Assembly: GCA_963758555.1 (NCBI GenBank)
Contig: CAVWVW010000003.1
Span: 930,001-994,000 of the forward strand
Reading direction: 5' to 3'
Length of the DNA: 64,000 nucleotides
Source: CAIUMH01 sp963758555
GTDB lineage: Bacteria > Actinomycetota > Acidimicrobiia > Acidimicrobiales > RAAP-2
The translations under genes and the position numbers were made by a program. This document shows, one piece after another, positions 7,460-15,352 of this stretch. The notes under the pieces were generated by a model. The model saw only the letters and a program-made list of their open reading frames with translations. It made no database searches and was not told the origin of the DNA. Positions within the stretch are counted from its first letter, which is position 1; each line of letters opens with the position of its first letter.

Positions 7460-7716
7460 GGATCGTCTTCACGCCACATGGCTGGGAGGACTATCAGTAC
7501 TGGCAGTCGACCGACCGCCAGACCTTGAAGCGGCTCAACCGGCTCCTCGCCGACACGCTGCGAGAGCCATTCTCAGGCATCGGCAAGCCCGAAGCGCTTC
7601 GCCACGTGCTGGCGGGATGCTGGTCACGTCGAATCGATGAGGAGCATCGATTGGTCTACCTCGTCGATGGCGACGACCTCGTCATCTTGCAAGCTCGCTA
7701 CCACTACGAGCGATAG
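7456..7716 (+). CDS. yoeB: YoeB-type ribosome-dependent mRNA interferase toxin
   Basis: 86 residues; the GTG start overlaps the yefM stop. It is canonical YoeB throughout: RIVFTPHGWEDYQYWQSTDRQTLKRLNRL, then EPFSGIGKPEALRH, CWSRRIDEEHRLVYLVDGDDL and the C-terminal ARYHY. The RelE-fold catalytic residues are present: Glu of GKPEAL, Arg of WSRRI and the terminal His-Tyr. YoeB cleaves mRNA in the ribosomal A site and is held inactive by YefM. It is co-transcribed with yefM. Confidence 0.93.
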   Translation: MRIVFTPHGWEDYQYWQSTDRQTLKRLNRLLADTLREPFSGIGKPEALRHVLAGCWSRRIDEEHRLVYLVDGDDLVILQARYHYER

Positions 7717-7851
7717 AGCGAGCCTCAATAAGAGGTCGCTTCCAGGCGGCCCCCTGAGGTGTCCGACCGATCCGGCGGTCGGGGATGATCTCAACCGACC
7801 CACTGGCTAATTGAGATCTGTCCTTCACCGCATGGATGGAAGGATGTGAGA

Positions 7852-8187
7852 ATGACCCAGGTAGCCGCACCGCCCGGACCGCTAAGCAAGTCGGAGAAGT
7901 TCTGGCGATACATGGGCACCCGACCGCTAGGTGTTTCACTTACCCCGTTGATCTTCCTTGCGGGCGGCATCTTTATAGCCATTGGGACACAAGCTCCTTC
8001 GGGAGGAATCACTTTCATCGTTCTTGGCGTGGTCTTCCTGGCCCTCCTCGCGTTCTGCAGACTTCGATGGACGCAGATCTGCAAACGCCGTGGCGTCAGG
8101 GTTGAGCAACGCTATTGGTTTAGAGAGCCGAGTTGGTTGTTGGAGCAGCGAGCTGGGAAGCGCGAGGCAAAGGCCACGCGTCGCTAG
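7852..8187 (+). CDS. Two-helix membrane protein, unknown
   Basis: 111 residues from an ATG preceded by AAGGA at 7 bases; a GTG two codons earlier is possible. Two adjacent hydrophobic helices (about 27-47 and 50-67) are separated by a short glycine-rich turn (PSGG). A basic C-terminal tail follows, with REPSWLLEQRAGKREAKATRR. I do not recognise a family. It follows yoeB by 135 bases in the same direction and precedes the gene-free gap that carries the dif-like site. Confidence 0.5.
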   Translation: MTQVAAPPGPLSKSEKFWRYMGTRPLGVSLTPLIFLAGGIFIAIGTQAPSGGITFIVLGVVFLALLAFCRLRWTQICKRRGVRVEQRYWFREPSWLLEQRAGKREAKATRR

Positions 8188-8939
8188 ACGGGCCTGGCTG
8201 GTCACCATCGTTGAAGCGGCCCAACTCTTCGGGTGTCCACAATGTGCCGCTGGGGGATACCCATAAGAGATCCCTCGGGTCCCATTGGGAGATGGAGTCC
8301 AAGTCCATCATCTCATTCAGAACTGCCCATTCACTTTGGCACGCAAAAACCCAAAATCACTGACGTTTCAGCCTCGCACCACCAACTTTGTAGAGATAGG
8401 TGGCAAATGCCCATCTTCTGTGGCGCTGAGCAGCAGCACTGAAGAGGACCTTTACCCATTCCGGGTTCCGCCGATAATGTCCATTATGTCAAGTAACGGA
8501 GAAACGGATGCAGCCAAGAGGACTGCTTGACCTTGAGGTGCAGGCTTCAACTCGCTCCCCTGCGCAGCCCAGACGGCTCTTGGCTACCGGCCCCTAGCAA
8601 TCGGAGGTTCTCGACAGCACGCGGGTTCGCTCGAGACGACAGCAAGTCCGCCAAGGCGATGGTTGAAAGTTGAGCTTCCCATCGTTACGTTTCCAAGGAG
8701 GGTGACAGGCGGGGGTGTTCCATGTCGTCCATCGAGGTGGTTGAGAGGCCGACTGAGCGACGAGCTTTCGCCGTCGATCACGTTCGGGAACGCCAGTGGT
8801 CGGCACCTGGAAATCAACTCGCCTGCGCGGCGGCGTCGCCGCTCTTGGCGCCTCGTGAGGCGCTCGTGACTTTCCGTCACCCTGACGACCAAGCCTCAAC
8901 CAAGGGCACAACAAAGAAGGAACAAGCGAAAGGAATCAC
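8188..8939. other. 752-base gene-free region carrying a dif-like site
   Basis: No frame on either strand has convincing protein character here; the short open frames lack ribosome binding sites and family motifs. The only structured element I see is the XerCD/dif-like sequence at 8467-8494. A strong GGAGG (about 8697-8701) is not followed by a plausible gene. Confidence 0.6.
8467..8494. other. dif: Candidate dif site (XerC/XerD recombination site)
   Basis: The left 11-base arm reads TCCGCCGATAA (8467-8477). A 6-base centre occupies 8478-8483. The right arm reads TTATGTCAAGT (8484-8494). E. coli dif has the arms GGTGCGCATAA and TTATGTTAAAT around a 6-base centre. The right arm here differs from it in two positions and the left arm keeps the GC...ATAA core. 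The whole 28 bases also agree, at all but about two positions, with the actinobacterial dif consensus as I remember it. It lies in an otherwise gene-free gap. It could alternatively be a dif-like target of an integrative element. Confidence 0.75.
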
Positions 8940-9128
8940 ATGGGACGCAAAGTTGCTGACTGCAGAGACTTCCCGAGCGAGAGCGGCTGCACGCTCACCA
9001 TCTCGGGCGAAGAGGACGAGGTGGTGGCCGCCGCTACGCAGCATGCCGTAGCCGTCCACGGCCATGAGGACACCGCTGAGGTGAGGGCGTGGCTACGCCA
9101 GAACCTCAAGGAAGAAGGTTCGCCGTAG
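8940..9128 (+). CDS. DUF1059 family small protein
   Basis: 62 residues, essentially the whole DUF1059 domain: KVADCRDFPSESGCTLTISG, then EDEVVAAATQHAVAVHGHED and a short acidic helix. Conserved residues are the Cys-Arg-Asp start, the second Cys and the two His of the HAVAVHGH segment, which together look like a metal-binding set. The family has no assigned activity. It is isolated, with convergent genes downstream on the other strand. Confidence 0.88.
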   Translation: MGRKVADCRDFPSESGCTLTISGEEDEVVAAATQHAVAVHGHEDTAEVRAWLRQNLKEEGSP

Positions 9129-9201
9129 ATCGCTCTTCGTGTGGGTGACCACAAGCCACGCGGGGCTGCTTGGCGAGACTGGGGGCGTCGGCTCCCCCGG
9201 C

Positions 9202-9666
9202 TCAGCGCTTCTCGGCGGCAACCTTGATGGCAGCAATGGTGTGAGGGATGCCTACCTCGGCGGCCCGGGCCCTCTCTGCCACTTGAGCTTGGGCGTCGTC
9301 ACCAAAGATCTCTCTGAAGAACGCCTCGCCCCCAGGGAGGAACTCCCAGGACTCTGTCAGCTCAGTCCCGCCCTGGACCGTCTTGAAGCTGTAGCCCCAC
9401 CGCACGCGATCTCCCCCGACGATGAAGGCAAACTCGCGCCCCCGATCGGCGGCGACCACCTGCGACTTGGTCTCCCACGTGCGTTCGGGCGTCTCGTTGC
9501 GACCGAAGAACCAGGACCCGACCTCGAGCGAGCTGCCCTCGTCCCACCAGCACGCTTTGCACACTGGGCTCCACTCCCCCATCCGAGTGATGTCCGAGAC
9601 CATGTCATAGAGATCCTCGGCGGAGCACGACACACGAATCGACTCTGAGAAATTCAGGTTGGCCAT
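9202..9666 (-). CDS. SRPBCC (START-like) family protein
   Basis: 154 residues from MANLNFSES. This is the helix-grip polyketide-cyclase/SRPBCC pattern: SIRVSCSAEDLYDMVSDITRMGEWSPVC at the start, then FFGRNETPERTWETKSQVVAAD in the middle and GGTELTESWEFLPGGEAFFRE before the long C-terminal helix. Such proteins bind hydrophobic ligands in an internal cavity; the ligand is unknown. It is 52 bases downstream of a second SRPBCC gene in the same direction and could share its transcript. Confidence 0.8.
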   Translation of the reverse strand: MANLNFSESIRVSCSAEDLYDMVSDITRMGEWSPVCKACWWDEGSSLEVGSWFFGRNETPERTWETKSQVVAADRGREFAFIVGGDRVRWGYSFKTVQGGTELTESWEFLPGGEAFFREIFGDDAQAQVAERARAAEVGIPHTIAAIKVAAEKR

Positions 9667-9718
9667 CTCTCGAGTATGCACGGCGCGACGTGCCTGGCGC
9701 CTTGCGGCGAGCAGGGCT

Positions 9719-10216
9719 CTAGGTGGCCGCCTCTTCGAGCAGGGCGTCGATCTGGGCCATGCACGCCTCCATGCCTTCGACGACCCCTGTTTCGATCGCT
9801 TGCTGCATCCCCTCCAGCGAGTCGAAGTGAGTGGTGAGGATCATGCGCGTCACCTCCCCCGCCGCTTCGAAGTCGATCTCGAAGCGGGTCATGGAGTTGC
9901 CGTCGCTCGGCGTGCCGTCATCGTCGACGATGGCGTCCTCTAGCACCAGTCTGCGAGGTGCGTCGACCTCGATCACGACCCAGGTGCCCTCGAACCTGTC
10001 TCCGCCCTCCGGTCCGGCCATGAAATAGGTGATCGTTCCACCCGGCGTGAGCTCGTGCCGCTCGAAGGTGGCGGGGAACCCAGGTGGTCCCCACCACCGC
10101 TCCAGGAGGCGAGGGTCAGCCCACAGCTGCCAGACGTGGTCCAGAGGTGCCTTGAACTCCGCCGTGATGCTCATGGTCAGATCCTCTGCGTTCTTTTCGA
10201 CATGCCACTCCGTCAC
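9719..10216 (-). CDS. AHSA1/SRPBCC domain protein
   Basis: 165 residues. AHSA1 landmarks are SITAEFKAPLDHVWQLWADPRLLERWWGPPGFPATFERHEL, then GTITYFMAGPEG, APRRLVLEDAIVD and the C-terminal MQQAIETGVVEGMEACMAQIDALL. The ArsR gene immediately upstream ends inside this gene's GTG start (GTGA overlap). That ArsR-SRPBCC pair is a common two-gene unit in Actinomycetota. The SRPBCC protein presumably acts on, or reports, the hydrophobic ligand that the pair responds to. The ligand is unknown. Confidence 0.88.
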   Translation of the reverse strand: MTEWHVEKNAEDLTMSITAEFKAPLDHVWQLWADPRLLERWWGPPGFPATFERHELTPGGTITYFMAGPEGGDRFEGTWVVIEVDAPRRLVLEDAIVDDDGTPSDGNSMTRFEIDFEAAGEVTRMILTTHFDSLEGMQQAIETGVVEGMEACMAQIDALLEEAAT

Positions 10217-10543
10217 GTTCGTGCCCTCTCAGTCGTCTCGAACAGGACGTCCTCGAAACGATCGAGGCGCGCTCGCCACATCGCCTCCAGCTCATCGAGC
10301 AGCTCATGTGCTCGACGAAGCTGGTCGAGCCTCACCACGAACGAGCTGCTCTCGCCCGCGTCGATGCTTCGAGACCAGACCGGCGTCCACCAGAACCTCG
10401 ACGTGCTTCTGCACCGCGGTGAGGCTGATCGGGTAAAGACGACCGAGCTCACTGACGGAACGCTCTCGGTCAAGCGTCTCAGCCACGATGTCGCGCCGGG
10501 TCGCATCGCTGAGCGCGAAGAACAGCCGGTCAATCTTGCTCAT
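10213..10543 (-). CDS. ArsR-family winged-helix regulator, one +1 shift
   Basis: The first 70 residues are a clear ArsR DNA-binding domain: MSKIDRLFFALSDATRRDIVAETL, then ERSVSELGRLYPISLTAVQKHVEVLVDAGLVSKHRRGREQLV. The frame then shifts near GGTCGAGC (10323-10330). It continues in the other frame as LRRAHELLDELEAMWRARLDRFEDVLFETTERA, the usual C-terminal dimerisation helix. Removing one base gives a 109-residue protein. It has no metal-binding Cys set, consistent with the SRPBCC-linked subgroup. It probably represses itself through the palindrome just upstream. Confidence 0.82.
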
Positions 10544-10560
10544 GTCCTCAACAGTTACTG

Positions 10561-10574
10561 CAACCATATGGTTG
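10561..10574. promoter_or_regulatory. Perfect 14-base palindrome, probable ArsR operator
   Basis: CAACCATATGGTTG is fully self-complementary and ends 17 bases upstream of the arsR start codon chosen here. SRPBCC-linked ArsR regulators typically bind a short palindrome over their own promoter. Its position also argues against the more distal ATG at 10567, which would lie within the palindrome. Confidence 0.55.
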
Positions 10575-10779
10575 TAGGTTACCGCCCTCAGAGCTGCCTG
10601 TCAATCAGCCAGCGAACCATCCCTTTGGTCCGTTGCGTCGTTGCCAACGGCGGCTTGCCCTTGCCGAGGGCTGCTCCACGCTTCGGACCGTCGAGTTCGG
10701 CCACGGGTCGGGAGGGCGACACGCAATTCGAGGTGCCAAGGCGGCAACGCCTGCGTCGGCGCGAGAAGGGCAGCTGCCT

Positions 10780-12043
10780 TCACCCGCTCGGCGTGAAGGA
10801 GCACGGGAGGTGCTTGATGCCGTTGACAAAGCTCGATCGCATCGGGATCGCAGGACCTGAGACCTCGAGATCTGGCAACGCGACGAACAGCTCCGCAAAC
10901 AGCGCACCGATCTCGCATCGCGCCAGATGCGCTCCCAAGCAGTAGTGCGGGCCAGGTGCGCCAAAGCTGAGATGTGCGTTCGGCTCACGTCGGAGATCAA
11001 AGCGATAGGGATCAGCGAAGACAGCGGGGTCGCGATTCGCAGCCCCGTAGAAGAGGACGACCTTGTCGCCTTCGTGAAGCTCCGTGCCACACAGGGCCGT
11101 ATCTGCGGTGACGGTCCGTCGCATCCAATTCACCGGCGACGCCCAGCGCACGATCTCCTCAACGGCAGTGGTTCTGAGGCCTTCGACGTCGGACTGCCAC
11201 AGAGCTCGCTGGTCGGGGTGCTCGCTGAGGGCCAGCATCCCGTGAGCGATGGCGGTCTGAATGGTCTCGTTCCCGGCGCTCACCAGCTCGAGGAAGAACG
11301 AGGCCACCTCGGAGTGCGTCAACGACTCCCCGTCGATGGTGGCGTTGACCAGGGCTGAGGTGAGGTCGTCGGAAGGGTGAACCTTGCGATACTCGGCCAG
11401 ATCACCCATGAGACCGCCGAGCTCGAAGCCTGCGGCGAGCAGCGCTTCAACGGGGTGCTGACCCTCCTCGAAGAAGTCGGGATCTTCGCGCCGACAAGAT
11501 GACTTTCGAGCAGCGCAAGACCATCGAACGATCCCCCGGCGGAATGCCCATCATGTCGCAAATGACCGCCAACGGGAGCGGCGCCGCGATTTCGCTCACG
11601 AAGTCGCAGCTCCCCTTCGACCGCGCTCGCGCAACTGTCAACCTCGCCTCCTCAGCGATCTGTGACTCGATCGTGGCGATGCGGCGCGGGTTGAACGCCT
11701 GGCTGACGATGCGTCGGAGTCGCGTGTGGCGCGGCTTGTCCGTCGAGACCAGGCCTGAGAAGAGCTCAAGCATCTCCGGAGGCAGATCGATGATCGAGAT
11801 CGCTCCCCTGCCTGAGCAGTAGAGCTCAGGTGTGCGGCTGACCGTGACGACGTCGTCGTAGCCGAGAACGGCGAAGTACCCAGGTCCGACGGGCAGCGGG
11901 ATAGGCGAGTCAACCTCGGGCTCAGCGAAGAACGGCATGGGCTGCTCGGCCCGCAGCAGATCGAAGGCCTCGTAGCGCTCGCCGAGCGGGCGCATCCAGA
12001 ACTCGAGGTCAGACAGATCAATGGACTCGTGGTCGATACCCAC
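10780..12043 (-). CDS. Cytochrome P450, one +1 shift
   Basis: About 420 residues when rejoined. N-terminal half: DLSDLEFWMRPLGERYEAFDLLRAEQPMPFF, then STDKPRHTRLRRIVSQAFNPRR (helix C region). The frame shifts near 11490. It then resumes with the I-helix ELVSAGNETIQTAIAHG, the ExxR motif EEIVRWASPV and the haem ligand loop FGAPGPHYCLGAHLAR. AGNET-type I-helices occur in the CYP125/CYP142/CYP124 group, which oxidises sterol or lipid side chains; a similar substrate is only a guess. Start: GTG at 12043, with GGAGG 5 bases upstream. No ferredoxin or reductase gene is adjacent. Confidence 0.85.
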
Positions 12044-12273
12044 GTCCACCTCCAATGCCGGGCGGTAGGCGTCATGATACGTGACGGTCGACGGCGCCCC
12101 CTCACGTGACCAGGGACGAAGGCATCGGCACACGACGGTCCACGAGCCCGTCCGAGGGCGGCCGGTAGCCTTCAGTGCCATGGCTGAGGGTCGGAGGTTC
12201 ACACGCTTCGACCTCGCAGGCGCCATGCGAGATCTCTCAAGCTCGGTGACGCTCGACCCCGACCTCGAGCCCG

Positions 12274-12690
12274 ATGAACCGCCTCCCGCTCGACAGCCTT
12301 CGTATCGGGTTGGCGTCACTCGTCTTCATCGGCGGTTTCCTCGGCACCTTGGCTCGCTACGCCGTGGTCTTCTACCACCATGCGCCGAAGCACGGCTGGG
12401 ACCCCACGATCTTGCTCATCAACGTGTCAGGCGCCTTCGTGCTCGGCGTGCTCGGGACCACCTTGTTCACCAGCCGCCCCACGTGGGTCGGTCTTCGCCT
12501 TGCGGTGGGGACCGGTTTCCTCGGCGGCTGGACGACCTATTCGGCGATCATCGCCGGCTCGTTGACCTTGGCCCATCACGACTCGCACCTCGCCTCGGCG
12601 CTGAACCTGCTCTTCGAGCTGATCTTCCCCGTCCTTGCCGCGGGGCTCGGCATGGTGCTCGGCGCCCTCTTCACACGGCGGGCCTCCTGA
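12274..12690 (+). CDS. fluC: Fluoride channel FluC/CrcB, first copy
   Basis: 138 residues, four hydrophobic helices. FluC signatures: GGFLGTLARYAV, LLINVSGAFVLGVLG (the Asn-x-Ser/Gly segment) and GTGFLGGWTTYS (the G-G-x-T-T fluoride-pore motif). FluC proteins are dual-topology dimeric channels that expel fluoride. Upstream in another frame, a stretch from ATG 12180 ending DPDLEPDEPPPA could be a cytoplasmic N-terminal extension if one base in GCTCGAC (12288-12294) is extra. The gene end overlaps the next fluC start (TGATG). I see no fluoride riboswitch upstream. Confidence 0.9.
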   Translation: MNRLPLDSLRIGLASLVFIGGFLGTLARYAVVFYHHAPKHGWDPTILLINVSGAFVLGVLGTTLFTSRPTWVGLRLAVGTGFLGGWTTYSAIIAGSLTLAHHDSHLASALNLLFELIFPVLAAGLGMVLGALFTRRAS

Positions 12691-13093
12691 TGGGGCTCGC
12701 CCTCGGCGTCGCGCTCTTCGGCGGTCTCGGCGCCCTCTTCCGCTACGGGCTCGACCACCTCGTCGCACAGCACTTCGGCCGCAGCCTGCCCTTTGGCACG
12801 ATGAGCATCAACATCATCGGCTCGGGACTAGGCGGGATCCTGGTGGGCGCTTCGCTGCACCTCGGGATCGCCAGCACCACCGAGACCCTGCTGCTCGACC
12901 GGCCTCCTCGGAGGCTTCACCACCGCGTCGACCTTCTCCTTCGAGGTGGCCGAGCTGCTCCGACGACAGCGCTTTGCCGCCGGCGCCCTGGTGGCGGTCG
13001 GCACGATGGCCGTCGCGCTCCTCTTCGGCACGGTCGGGGTGCTGCTCGGCGAGGCCTCCGCACCGCATGACCGCTGTCTCCCGGCTCTTCTGA
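12690..13093 (+). CDS. fluC: Fluoride channel FluC/CrcB, second copy, two probable +1 shifts
   Basis: It starts at the ATG overlapping the first fluC stop. GVALFGGLGALFRYGLDHLVAQHF, then GTMSINIIGSGLGGILVGA carry FluC helices 1-2. The frame breaks inside GCTCGACC (12893-12900) and resumes as TGLLGGFTTASTFSFEV, with the GGFTT pore motif, and GTMAVALLFGTVGVLLG (helix 4). In that frame there is no stop for 200 codons, so a second extra base near 13055 is likely, giving the end at 13091-13093. Adjacent fluC pairs usually encode heterodimeric or antiparallel-pair channels. Confidence 0.8.
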
Positions 13094-13226
13094 GCCCCTC
13101 GACTCGCTCCCGACAGTGCGCTCGAGGATCGCCTTGGAGCTGGCACCGAGGTCATCTGGCGGACCCTCAAGCGCACTGCCCCCGCTCCCCCGTCTGTCGC
13201 TCGGGTGGCCAAGTAGATTGGCTCGC

Positions 13227-13767
13227 GTGTCAGCGCCGAGCTTCTCAGAGTCATCGCCCGCCGACGACGGAGGAGCCCAAGCCGCCTCGCGGACCTCTCG
13301 TCCCGGGCAGCGGGAAGACGCTCGGGATCGTGGTGCTCGGCGTCATCGCCGTCTGCTTGGTGCTCGGCATCGTCGTCTCACTGATCTCGGCTGGGAACGA
13401 CAACTCGCGCAGCTCTCGTCTCAAGAACCAGGGCATCCACGTGCCGGTGACGGTCAGCTACTGCCTCGGCCACCTCAGCGGGTCTGGCAGCACCCTCGCC
13501 GGCTACACCTGTCACGGCACCTACGTCGTGCACGGCACCACCTACCACGAGGTCATCGGCTCGAAGTCGACGTTCTCGAAGCCAGGCACGGTCATCGCCG
13601 GGGTCGCCGACCCCACCCAGCCGAGCACGGTGGTGACCGCCACCTCTGCCGAGTCGGCGTCGACGTCAGCCGCGCCCTACGTGATCGTCGCCGTCTTGAT
13701 CCTCGTGCTGGTCGGCACGCTCGCCTGGATGGTGATCCTCATCCGGCGCCGGCGAAGCACTCCCTGA
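13227..13767 (+). CDS. Two-helix membrane protein with DUF3592-like extracellular loop, one +1 shift
   Basis: The start is GTG (SAPSFSESSPA); the frame shifts near 13260, then continues as TTEEPKPPRGP. There is a first transmembrane helix (GIVVLGVIAVCLVLGIVVSLI). An outside loop follows with HVPVTVSYCLGHLSGSGST, YTCHGTYVVHGTTYHEVIG (two Cys, DUF3592-like repeats) and STVVTATSAES. A second helix (YVIVAVLILVLVGTLAWMVILI) and a basic tail RRRRSTP complete it, about 179 residues when rejoined. The DUF3592 assignment rests on topology and loop pattern only. The 133 bases before it (13094-13226) hold no gene I can support. Confidence 0.55.
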
Positions 13768-13808
13768 GCCTTCCTCCGGGTCGAGCGTCTCGACGTTGAA
13801 GGTCGAGC

Positions 13809-15283
13809 TCAGTCCCCTGGGGCCCGAGCGTCCTCGGTGGGCACCAGGCTCCGAGCAGCCCTCGCCTCATCCACCCGTCGCACCGGCGTCGTCCGTGGTG
13901 CCGCCTGGACGTCGGCGGGTGAGACCTTGGCTTCCTCCACGATGCGCTCGAGCGACTCGGCCAGGGCTTCCAAGGTCTGGAGGCTCTCGGTCTCGGTGGG
14001 CTCGAACATGAGCGCCTCGTCGATGATGAGCGGGAAGTAGACCGTCGGCGAGTGGAAGCCCTCTTCGAGCAGGCGCTTGGCGATGTCGAGTGCCTTGACG
14101 CCAGTGGCGCGCTTGAGATCGCTCGAGGTCACGACCACCTCGTGCATGCACATGCGGTCATAGGCCGCGGGCAGGAAGCCGTCGAGCCGAGCACGGAGCC
14201 AGTTGGCGTTGAGCACCGCCCGCTCAGAGACACGGCGCAGGCCATCGCCCCCATGGACCTTGATGTAGGCGAGCGCCCGAGCGAGCACGAGGGCGTTGCC
14301 GTGCCAGCCGTGGACCCGACCGATGGAGCGCTCTGGGGTCACCCACCCGAAGGAGCCGTCCTCGAGCCTGGTCGCTCGAGGACCCGGCAGGATAGGGGGC
14401 GACGCGCATGGAGACCGCCACCGGTCCCGCACCTGGTCCTCCGCCACCGTGAGGGGTGGCGAAGGTCTTGTGCAGGTTCATGTGGATGATGTCGAAGCCC
14501 ATGTCGCCGGGGCGAACGACGCCCAAGATGGCGTTGAGGTTGGCGCCGTCGTAGTAGAGCAGGCCGCCCACCTCGTGGACCGCAGCGGCGATCGCGGCGA
14601 TGTCCTCTTCGAAGAGACCCGCCGTGTTGGGGTTCGTCAGCATGATCCCTGCCACGTCGGTGTCGAGCGCAGCCTTGAGCTGCTCGAGATCGACGAGGCC
14701 TCGCGCATCGGTGGGGATCGGTCGTCACCTCGAAGCCGCCCAGGGTGGCGGACGCGGGGTTGGTCCCATGAGCGGAGTCTGGGATGAGGACCCGGGTGCG
14801 GCGCTCGCCGGCGGCCTCGTGATAGGCCCGCATCAGCAGCAGGCCCGTGAGCTCGCCCGCCGCGCCTGCTGCGGGCTGAAGCGTGGCCTGGGCCATGCCT
14901 GTGATCTCACAGAGGGTCTCTTCGAGCTCCACCATGAGCCCCAGCCAGCCCTGGGTGAGCGACGCTGGCGCCCCGGGGTGCACGTCGTTGAGCCCCGGCA
15001 TGGCCGCGACGGTGTCGCAGACCTTCGGGTTGTACTTCATCGTGCACGACCCGAAGGGGTACGAGCCCAGATCGACCGAGAACTGCCGATGGCTCAGCCT
15101 GGTGAAGTGAGCGACCAGGTCGCGCTCGGAGACCTCGGCGATGTCGAGCGGCTCGGTGCTGAGCGCCTCGAGGGGCAAGAGCTCGTCGAGCGGACGCTCG
15201 GGGAGCCCCGTGGTGCGCAGCTGGACGGCGCTGCGACCGGGGACCGAGAGCTCGAAGAGCGTCGGCTCGGTGTCGTCGCCCAT
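13809..15283 (-). CDS. gcvPB: Glycine decarboxylase subunit 2 (P-protein beta), two +1 shifts
   Basis: About 490 residues when rejoined. N-terminal half: SRHRQ-type region with GSYPFGSCTMKYNPKV, GMAQATLQPAAGAAGE and IPDSAHGTNPASATLGGFEV. The frame shifts near 14720 and then reads MLTNPNTAGLFEEDI, LYYDGANLNAILG and MNLHKTFATPHGGGGPGAGP, with the PLP-binding Lys of N-L-H-K. It shifts again in a run of Cs near 14390 and ends with GWVTPERSIGRVHGWHGN and the C-terminal aldolase-like lobe. With GcvPA it forms the P-protein that decarboxylates glycine and loads the aminomethyl group on GcvH. Confidence 0.92.
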
Positions 15284-15352
15284 CAGGGGCGCCGAGCGAG
15301 CGCGTCCACCCGGCGCCGCCGAGCGTGGCCAAGGCGTGGAGCCGCTCTGGCA

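Noticed and set aside
8120..8311. A 63-codon minus-strand frame with a WTPEELGRF segment
   Set aside because: No Shine-Dalgarno sequence and overlap with the membrane-protein gene on the other strand. The composition is only mildly protein-like.
12044..12273. Possible fluoride riboswitch before the fluC pair
   Set aside because: I searched for the conserved pseudoknot pattern and the GGNGATGG-like opening. Neither is present.
7213..12900. Programmed frameshifting or phase variation as an explanation for the breaks
   Set aside because: There is no slippery heptamer or long simple repeat at the breaks. The affected genes include essential ones in all functional classes, and the shift is always one extra base.
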